From Trichococcus collinsii (GTDB lineage: Bacteria; Bacillota; Bacilli; Lactobacillales; Aerococcaceae), in the NCBI RefSeq assembly GCF_900107505.1, contig NZ_FNQH01000002.1, positions 1 to 64,000 on the forward strand: 64,000 nucleotides of DNA. Direction: 5' to 3'. This document shows positions 57,794 through 64,000 of this stretch, in pieces. The notes below the pieces were generated by a model that saw only the letters and a program-made list of their open reading frames with translations, was not told where the DNA came from and searched no databases. The position numbers were made by a program, and so were the translations under genes. Positions within the stretch are counted from its first letter, which is position 1, and every line of letters starts with the position of its first letter.

Positions 57794-59234
57794 TTATTCG
57801 TTGACTAATGACTGATAGACGTCCAGATAATCCTTGGCAGGTTCTTTCCAGCTGAAATCGCTGCTCATTGCTTCGCGAACCATTTCTGCCCAGGCTTTCG
57901 GTTGGTTCTCATATACATCCAGCGCACGATAAATGGTTCCGAGCAGTGCATAGCCACTGAAATCAATGAATGTGAACCCAGTGCCCTCTCCTGTGTAGGA
58001 ATTGTAAGGGACTACTGTGTCTTTCAAGCCTCCCGTTTCATGCACAATCGGCAAAGTACCATAGCGCAAGGAAATCATTTGTGACAAGCCACATGGTTCG
58101 AATGCGGAAGGCATCAGGAACAAATCCGCACCTGCGTACATCTGCTGTGCCAAGGTGATGTCAAAATCGATGACCGCCGCAAAGCGATCAGGGTATTTTG
58201 CGGCAAAGTAACGGAAGGAGTTCTCGTATTCCTCTTCGCCGGTACCGAGAATAGCAATCTGCACATCCCGGGCATTCAATAATTCCTCGGTTTTTTCCTG
58301 CACAAGTTGATAACCTTTTTGATCAGTCAAGCGTCCGACACTCGTGATCAACGGGATGTCAGGATTCACTTCCAATCCCAAACGCTCCTGTAGGGCCGCT
58401 TTATTTGCCGCTTTACCGGTCAAATCGTCTACTGAAAAATGGAATTCCAGTTTCGGATCGGTTTCGGGATCATTGACATCGTAATCGATTCCGTTGATGA
58501 TGCCCCTGATTTTCCAACTGTTATAGCGCAAAGTACCTTCCAATCCTTCACCGAATTCTTGTGTCTGAATTTCATTTGCATAGGACGGGCTGACCGTCGT
58601 GACAACGTCAGAGAAATTGATGCCGCCTTTCATGAAATTGACGTTCTCATAATACTTCACGCCAGCTTCATGATAGATGTTCATGCCGGTACCGAAAATG
58701 CTGGTCAGAATGGATGGGTCGTACACGCCTTGGAAACGGATGTTATGGATTGTGATGACTTTGCGGATGCCTTGATACGCTTCGACCCAATGGTATTTAT
58801 CCACAAGCAGAACCGGAACCATGGCTGTATGCCAATCATTCACATGGACGACATCCGGGATGAAATCAATTTTTTCCATCATTTCGCAGATCGCCAAGGA
58901 AAAGAAACCGAATCTTTCGGCATCATCCATTTGACCGTAGAGAGATGGACGATTGAAATAGGCTTGATTATCGATGAAATAATAGGTCACGCCTTCCAAT
59001 TCCAATGTTTTCACACCGCAATACATGCTTTTCCAACCGACCTGTACGCGGAAGTGCAGCAATTCTTTGATATCTTCTTTGTATTTCGCAGGCATGGTCG
59101 AGTAATACGGAAGCACTACCCGGATATCCACGCCTTGTTTTACTAACTCCTTCGGCAATGCATACGCGACATCGCCGAGACCACCTGTTTTAAAAAAAAG
59201 GAGCAGCCTCACTTGCGGCAAATAAAATTTTCAT
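57794..59234 (-). CDS. glgA: Glycogen synthase with an apparent frameshift after codon 14
   Basis: Uses ADP-glucose to extend glycogen. The true start is ATG at 59234, behind AAGGA: MKILFAASEAAPFF, the normal GlgA N-terminus. A run of eight T (59199-59192 on the minus strand) is then followed by TAA in that frame. KTGGLGDVAYALPKELVKQG and the remaining 460 or so residues lie in the +1 frame and are complete, including VVHVNDWHTAMVPVLL, SVGRLTDQKGYQLVQE and LMPSAFEPCGLSQM, ending at 57794. With seven T the gene would be intact. A frameshift, slippage or a base error would explain this. Without correction translation could only start at a poor TTG (59221). Confidence 0.85.
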
Positions 59235-59251
59235 CGTGCGCATCCTTCTTT

Positions 59252-60397
59252 CTAAACGGTAATTGTTCTATTTTTTTCGATCACGACAAGATTATCTTTT
59301 GTGCCTTTCAAAGTCACGCCGGGTCCGACTGTAACATTTTTGTCCAGAATGCAATATTCAAGGATTGCACCTTCACCGATTTTAGAGCCTTGCATAATCA
59401 TACAATTGTGCACTTCAGCATCCTTAGCGATGTTGACTTTACGGAAGATCAAAGAATTCTCGACCGTCCCCTCGATGACACAACCTGTAGCGAATTGGGC
59501 ATTTTTCACATGTGCCCCTTTAGCATAATAGGTTGGTGCCCCATTTTTAACCTTTGTGATGACGTTTTGGCTACCGTGGAACAGCGCTGAAAATTTATTT
59601 TTTTCCAGCATTTCCATGTTCGCGTTGAAGTAAGCCGGGATAGAGTCGATATCGGCTAAATAGCCTGTATATTCGTAGGTGCTGATTTGGTATTCCGGCA
59701 AATAATGTTCAATCAGTTTGTCCGCATCGAGTTGCACGTCTTCCAGTTCGGCGCGTTGAATCAGCTCCAGCATCTTATCGACTCTCATGAAATACATATT
59801 CATGTCCAGAGCTAAACGGTCAAGTTCAGCAGCAGTATCTTCTGCATTGATAAGATGAAGCAAGTATTCATCGCGATCAATCAGAAGCACTTTTTCCTGC
59901 GGTCTCTCCTTAAAGAAAGTTTTAGGAACAGTCTTGTAGAGAACGGTGATATCGCCTTCCTTTGCCAAATGATGCTGCATAACCGCTTTGATGTCGACAT
60001 TGGCCAGGATTTTGCTGCCCATGACGACAACGTATTCGCCTTTAGAGCGCTCAATGAATTCCTTATGGTTCTGATAAAAATCTGGAGCATCACCATTTTT
60101 TTCTTGGACCGCTTTCAGCATTTGTTGAGAATAGGTAAAAATCCCGCCGGCCAAGCCGGACTCAAGGTCCCATGTGGATCCGCTGCGAATATGGTCATAG
60201 ATCGAGCGTCCGCTTCCTGCGATGAACATGCCCACTGATTTGATTTCAGCATGGCTGATGCTTGAAAGATTGAAATCGATCAGGCGATAACGGCTAGCGA
60301 ACGGCAAAGAGGCAATCGGGCGGACATGTGTCAAAGGTTTCAACGCCGTCTCGTCCTCGGTTAAATTTAAAATGGCACAAATACTATTCATCTTCAT
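59252..60397 (-). CDS. glgD: Glucose-1-phosphate adenylyltransferase-like subunit GlgD
   Basis: 381 residues. GlgD is the second, GlgC-like subunit found in Bacillus-type glycogen operons, thought to raise the activity of GlgC. It starts [36 protein letters not shown]. The catalytic GGxGxRL loop of GlgC is replaced, so it is not catalytic itself. The C-terminal left-handed helix repeats are present ([22 protein letters not shown]). ATG at 60397 follows GGAGG and overlaps glgC by 14 bp; glgA starts 17 nt after its stop. Confidence 0.93.
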   Translation of the reverse strand: MKMNSICAILNLTEDETALKPLTHVRPIASLPFASRYRLIDFNLSSISHAEIKSVGMFIAGSGRSIYDHIRSGSTWDLESGLAGGIFTYSQQMLKAVQEKNGDAPDFYQNHKEFIERSKGEYVVVMGSKILANVDIKAVMQHHLAKEGDITVLYKTVPKTFFKERPQEKVLLIDRDEYLLHLINAEDTAAELDRLALDMNMYFMRVDKMLELIQRAELEDVQLDADKLIEHYLPEYQISTYEYTGYLADIDSIPAYFNANMEMLEKNKFSALFHGSQNVITKVKNGAPTYYAKGAHVKNAQFATGCVIEGTVENSLIFRKVNIAKDAEVHNCMIMQGSKIGEGAILEYCILDKNVTVGPGVTLKGTKDNLVVIEKNRTITV

Positions 60398-61532
60398 CTT
60401 TCAGTCCTCCTATAACTTCAGCATATCCGACAACTTCGATTTCACCGTTCTTGCCAATGACATTCGCATTGTCGGCGATTTTTGCATTTTCCCCAATGAT
60501 GGCATGCTCGATTGTGACATTCTCTCCGATTGTTACGTTCGCCATGATCAAACTATCGCGTACCACTGAGCCGTTACCGACCCGAACATTCTGGGAAAGA
60601 ATCGAATGGGTAATTTCCCCTGCAACGTAGCAGCCATCAACAATCATGGAATCCGTCACATTGGATGTCTCTGTCAAGAATTGAGGAGGGGACACCGGAT
60701 TTTTTGAATAAATGCGCCATTCTTCATCCCGGATGTTCAAGGTGTGATTTGGATCCAGAAATTCCATATTCGCTTCCCATAGGCTTTCGATGGTACCGAC
60801 GTCTTTCCAATAACCATCAAACGCATAAGCGAAACAATTTTCGCCGTTTTCAAGATAGGTAGGGATGACGTTTTTGCCGAAATCTTCCATTTCGCGTTGT
60901 TTCGCCTGATCCTCAACCAAATATTTACGGAGTACCTGCCAATTGAAGATATAGATCCCCATGGATGCCAGATTGCTTTTCGGTTCTTTCGGTTTTTCAT
61001 CGAATTCGATGATGCGGTTTGTCTGATCTGTGTTCATGATGCCGAAGCGAGGTGCTTCTTCCATCGGAACAGGGATAACACCCACTGTCAAACTGGCATT
61101 GTGCGCAATATGGAACTCCAACATATGGGAGTAGTCCATCTTGTAGATATGGTCACCAGACAATACCAGCACGTATTCCGGATTGTATCTGTCGATATAG
61201 GCGATATTCTGGTATATGGCATGAACAGTCCCCTTGAACCACTTTTCGCCGTCCGCACTCGAATATGGCTGAAGGATAGTCACTCCACCATCTCTGCCGG
61301 TCAATCCCCACGACTCACCATTTCCGATGTGTTCATTCAATTCCAAAGGTTGATACTGTGTCACTACCCCGACTTTATTGATGCCTGAGTTAGCACAGTT
61401 ACTTAAAGCAAAATCGATTATTCGATATTTTCCACCGAACGGAACGGCCGGTTTGGCGGTTTCGCGTGTCAATTTTCCAAGCCGAGTGCCTTGCCCTCCG
61501 GCTAATATCATTGCTACCATTTGATTTTTCAT
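60384..61532 (-). CDS. glgC: Glucose-1-phosphate adenylyltransferase (catalytic subunit GlgC)
   Basis: Makes ADP-glucose from glucose 1-phosphate and ATP, the committed step of glycogen synthesis. 382 residues. [45 protein letters not shown] holds the nucleotide site; [15 protein letters not shown] and [22 protein letters not shown] follow, then the C-terminal beta-helix ([20 protein letters not shown]). ATG at 61532 gives MKNQMVAM, matching Bacillus GlgC. It lies 58 bp after glgB, in a leader with a hairpin over the purine-rich stretch. Confidence 0.95.
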   Translation of the reverse strand: MKNQMVAMILAGGQGTRLGKLTRETAKPAVPFGGKYRIIDFALSNCANSGINKVGVVTQYQPLELNEHIGNGESWGLTGRDGGVTILQPYSSADGEKWFKGTVHAIYQNIAYIDRYNPEYVLVLSGDHIYKMDYSHMLEFHIAHNASLTVGVIPVPMEEAPRFGIMNTDQTNRIIEFDEKPKEPKSNLASMGIYIFNWQVLRKYLVEDQAKQREMEDFGKNVIPTYLENGENCFAYAFDGYWKDVGTIESLWEANMEFLDPNHTLNIRDEEWRIYSKNPVSPPQFLTETSNVTDSMIVDGCYVAGEITHSILSQNVRVGNGSVVRDSLIMANVTIGENVTIEHAIIGENAKIADNANVIGKNGEIEVVGYAEVIGGLKDEDE

Positions 61533-61539
61533 AGTATCA

Positions 61540-61556
61540 GGAAGATTGCCTCTTCC
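61540..61556 (-). promoter_or_regulatory. Hairpin over the glgC ribosome-binding region
   Basis: GGAAGA-GGCAA-TCTTCC is a perfect 6-bp stem 7 nt before the glgC ATG, and it contains the only purine-rich ribosome site close to the start. It may limit glgC translation unless glgB ribosomes open it. Confidence 0.4.
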
Positions 61557-61590
61557 TTTCGCCTCCTTATCATCATATCTTTGTGTGGAT

Positions 61591-63501
61591 CTATTTATTA
61601 ACACCAAAAACGCGTTTCGGTTTGATGAACAAAACTCCTAAAGCAGGTAACGTAAATTCGATCGAGAAAGGTTGGCGATTCATGCCTTCGAGGCTAGTGA
61701 TCATTTCAGGCAGATTTTCGGTCCAAGTACCACCGAATTCCTTCATTTCCGTATTCAGCAATACTTCATAATGTCCCTCATATGGTACACCCACTCGGAA
61801 ATTCCGACGTTCTACAGGTGTAAAGTTGCACACGACAATCAGGAAATCACGCGGTTTCTCACCCGTTCTTATGAAGGAAAGGACTGATTCCAAGTTGTTG
61901 TCAGCATCGAGAATCTCCAAACCGGTGTTGGCATCATCAACTTCATGTAAAGCTTTCGAATCTTTGTAAAGATGATTCAATGTTTTGATGTAATGCTGGA
62001 ACTCCGGATTGAACTCGTTGTTCAGGACACCCCATTCGATTTGGTCGTAGAAGCGCCATTCCAGGAATTGTCCGATTTCATTGCCCATGAAGTTTAATTT
62101 CTTCCCTGGGTGAGCCATCATATAGGCTTGCAGCGTACGTAAGCCTGCAAATTGTTTATAGCGGTCACCTGGCATTTTAGCCAGCAGAGATTGTTTGCCG
62201 TGGACTACTTCATCGTGGGAAATCGGTAAAATAAAGTTTTCATTGAATGCATACATAAATGAGAAAGTGATTAGATTGAAATTGTCTTTCCGGAACAATG
62301 GATCCATTTCGAAGAAGCGCAACGTATCATTCATCCAGCCCATATTCCATTTATAGTTGAAGCCCAGACCGCCTGTCTCGATCGGTTTTGTGACATTGGC
62401 CCAAGCAGTGCTTTCTTCCGCAATCATGTAAGTATCCGGCTGGCGCTCGAAGACCTTTGTATTCATCTTCTTCAGGAATTCGATCCCTTGGCGGTTATCA
62501 TTGCCACCGTCTTCATTCGGTGTCCAAGGACCTTCATCATAATCAAGATAAAGCATATTCGAAACGGCATCGACACGGATTCCGTCAAAATGGAACTCTT
62601 GTAGCCAGAAAATAGCATTTGAAATCAGGAAACTGTGCACTTGCGCTTTACCCAAGTCAAAATTCAACGTTCCCCAACGGTTGTTGATGGCGCGATTCGG
62701 ATCAGCATATTCAAAAGTAGGCGTGCCATCGAAATTGGCTAACGCATAGTCATTTTTGCAGAAATGTCCGGGAACCCAGTCCATGATGACCCCGACCCCT
62801 TCTTTATGCGCTTCTTCCACGAAATCCCTTAACTCAAGCAAATTGCCGTAACGGGCAGCCACCGCGAAATACCCGGTGATTTGATAGCCCCAAGAAGCTT
62901 CCAGCGGATGTTCCATCAAAGGCATGAATTCGATGTGCGTGTAGCCCATTTCCTTCACATATGGAATCAACGTTTCAGCAAGATCCTTGAAGGAATACCA
63001 GCTGCCATCATCATGCTTTTTCCATGAACTGAAATGCACTTCATAAATGTTAAGCGGTTTTTGATAGATGGACTTTCTTTTTTTATTTGCGGCCCATCTA
63101 CCGTCTTTCCATTTTTTCTCAGGCATGTCAAACACGACAGAGGCGTCTTTTGGTGGAACTTCGTACGCAAAAGAATAGGGATCGATTTTATATTTCTTTT
63201 TACCGTTTTTGTCCTCGATATAATACTTGTAACAGTCCCCTTGTGCCGCAGCCTCTGTAAAAAGCGACCAGCCTCCGGTTTTGCCGATTTTTTGCATTTC
63301 CACGGGTTTCCATTCAGTAAAATCCCCGACCACAGAAACGGTTTTTGCATGGGGCGCCCAAACTGTGAAACGCCATCCTTCAATCCCATTTTCGGTCCGT
63401 TGTTTACTTCCTAAAAAGCGGTAGCTTTCAAGATGCTCCCCGATGTTGAACAAATACATCTCTTTTTCCAACTCTTTAAGTATGTTCATTTTTGCACTCA
63501 T
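61591..63501 (-). CDS. glgB: 1,4-alpha-glucan branching enzyme
   Basis: Adds alpha-1,6 branches to glycogen. 636 residues: N-terminal CBM48 ([22 protein letters not shown]), a TIM-barrel glycosidase domain of family GH13 with [10 protein letters not shown], the nucleophile Asp in [16 protein letters not shown] near residue 320, acid Glu in [13 protein letters not shown] and [15 protein letters not shown], and a C-terminal beta domain. ATG at 63501 ([11 protein letters not shown]) is 7 nt after AAGGGAAG. First gene of glgBCDAP. Confidence 0.96.
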   Translation of the reverse strand: MSAKMNILKELEKEMYLFNIGEHLESYRFLGSKQRTENGIEGWRFTVWAPHAKTVSVVGDFTEWKPVEMQKIGKTGGWSLFTEAAAQGDCYKYYIEDKNGKKKYKIDPYSFAYEVPPKDASVVFDMPEKKWKDGRWAANKKRKSIYQKPLNIYEVHFSSWKKHDDGSWYSFKDLAETLIPYVKEMGYTHIEFMPLMEHPLEASWGYQITGYFAVAARYGNLLELRDFVEEAHKEGVGVIMDWVPGHFCKNDYALANFDGTPTFEYADPNRAINNRWGTLNFDLGKAQVHSFLISNAIFWLQEFHFDGIRVDAVSNMLYLDYDEGPWTPNEDGGNDNRQGIEFLKKMNTKVFERQPDTYMIAEESTAWANVTKPIETGGLGFNYKWNMGWMNDTLRFFEMDPLFRKDNFNLITFSFMYAFNENFILPISHDEVVHGKQSLLAKMPGDRYKQFAGLRTLQAYMMAHPGKKLNFMGNEIGQFLEWRFYDQIEWGVLNNEFNPEFQHYIKTLNHLYKDSKALHEVDDANTGLEILDADNNLESVLSFIRTGEKPRDFLIVVCNFTPVERRNFRVGVPYEGHYEVLLNTEMKEFGGTWTENLPEMITSLEGMNRQPFSIEFTLPALGVLFIKPKRVFGVNK

Positions 63502-63951
63502 CCAGACACTTCCCTTACAATTATATTGCTGTAACAAAACGATCCAATAATGATTTATTCAATCATGCCAGGTCCTTTCATTAATATATATTCATAATAA
63601 CATTTTAAAGATGATTTTGCCATAATTCATAATAAATATATTGAAACCTTTTTTTCTGTTTGATAGTAATAATCTATCAGCCTTAATAGTTTTTTTACAT
63701 AAAAACAACATTGTAAACGCTACACAAATCCAAGACACGAATATCACTATATAGAATCCACTTAAGTCATAAAAATGAACATTCAATTAGATTGTTATGA
63801 GAGTAGTTTCAATTAACCCTACTGTCATAATACTTTTTCAGTATCTACTTACAAATAGGAATATGAAAATACACAGACATATATTGTTATTAATTTCACA
63901 ATTCGGATATTTGTCCCAATAAATAATGTTGACGCTTACATTTACATAGTA
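63502..63951. other. AT-rich upstream region of the glycogen operon
   Basis: About 450 bp with no gene seen. It holds TGATAG-N7-CTATCA at 63661-63679 (perfect 6-bp inverted repeat) and two cre-like sequences: TTGTAAACGCTACACA at 63711 and TGTTGACGCTTACA at 63929. Each departs from the cre consensus at two or so positions. No strong sigma-A promoter was recognised for glgB. Confidence 0.4.
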
Positions 63952-64000
63952 AAAAAACCCTGATTTGCAAAGATTGTGGCATAATTTTTACAATTCAGGG
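63952..64000 (-). terminator. Terminator of a minus-strand gene to the right of the window
   Basis: On the minus strand CCCTGAATTG pairs with CAAATCAGGG (one mismatch) and is followed by seven T. It suggests a gene beyond the right edge that ends just here. Confidence 0.6.

Overview
The window reads as a chromosomal core segment of a low-to-mid GC Gram-positive bacterium of the order Lactobacillales. The most likely home is the Carnobacteriaceae, perhaps close to Trichococcus. This is an inference from gene order (tdk-prfA-prmC-sua5-glyA-upp-atp, rpoN-cggR-gap-pgk-tpi-gpmI-eno, secG-est-rnr-smpB), from GC content that looks mid-40s percent by eye (not counted), and from Gram-positive wall and regulatory genes (murT/gatD, mbl, CtsR, PerR and PyrR sites, cre). 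No prophage, transposase, CRISPR array or rRNA was seen. Almost all genes lie on the minus strand.

Layout. 1-2.1 kb: carAB (carB cut by the window edge) behind a PyrR-type attenuator. 2.2-5.1 kb: histidine phosphatase and class III fructose-1,6-bisphosphatase. 5.2-9.6 kb: smpB, rnr, esterase and secG. 9.7-12.2 kb: serC-serA. 12.5-19.8 kb: the glycolytic operon cggR-gapA-pgk-tpiA-gpmI-eno. 20-21.1 kb: a short, apparently C-terminally truncated sigma-54 gene with a perfect cre site in its promoter. 21.2-22.3 kb: tRNA-Arg(CCG) and CtsR-controlled clpP on the plus strand. 22.6-25.6 kb: DUF1146 gene, murA, mbl and epuA-like gene. 25.8-32.5 kb: the F1Fo ATP synthase operon, lacking atpI. 32.9-38.7 kb: upp, glyA, sua5, prmC, prfA and tdk. 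39.1-41.1 kb: murT-gatD. 41.3-46.3 kb: GntR/DUF1648 pair, then gutA-like, AI-2E-family, sppA and RDD genes. 46.5-49.3 kb: lactonase-like beta-propeller, glyoxalase-fold dioxygenase and flavin reductase. 49.3-53.2 kb: crr, uppP and a P1B-type metal ATPase behind PerR boxes. 53.3-55.2 kb: aspartokinase and a DUF4828-like protein. 55.4-63.5 kb: the glycogen operon glgBCDAP.

The genes join central carbon flow (glycolysis, fbp, crr, glycogen storage), a branch from 3-phosphoglycerate to serine and one-carbon units (serCA, glyA), energy conversion (atp), nucleotide salvage and synthesis (upp, tdk, car) and cell-wall precursor supply (murA, murT/gatD, uppP, mbl).

The observations most worth checking are these. 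(1) glgA is interrupted after 14 codons at a run of eight T followed by TAA, with the rest in the +1 frame. (2) The sigma-54 gene ends before the RpoN box and has a degenerate region I, yet keeps a promoter with a perfect cre. (3) Several intergenic hairpin arrays occur, one with an exact 50-bp period and one built from two hairpins sharing outer ends. (4) There is a possible small RNA between the ATP synthase and murA operons. Translation starts were reassigned by Shine-Dalgarno position. Seven genes appear to use TTG. All promoter, operator and RNA calls come from reading motifs only.
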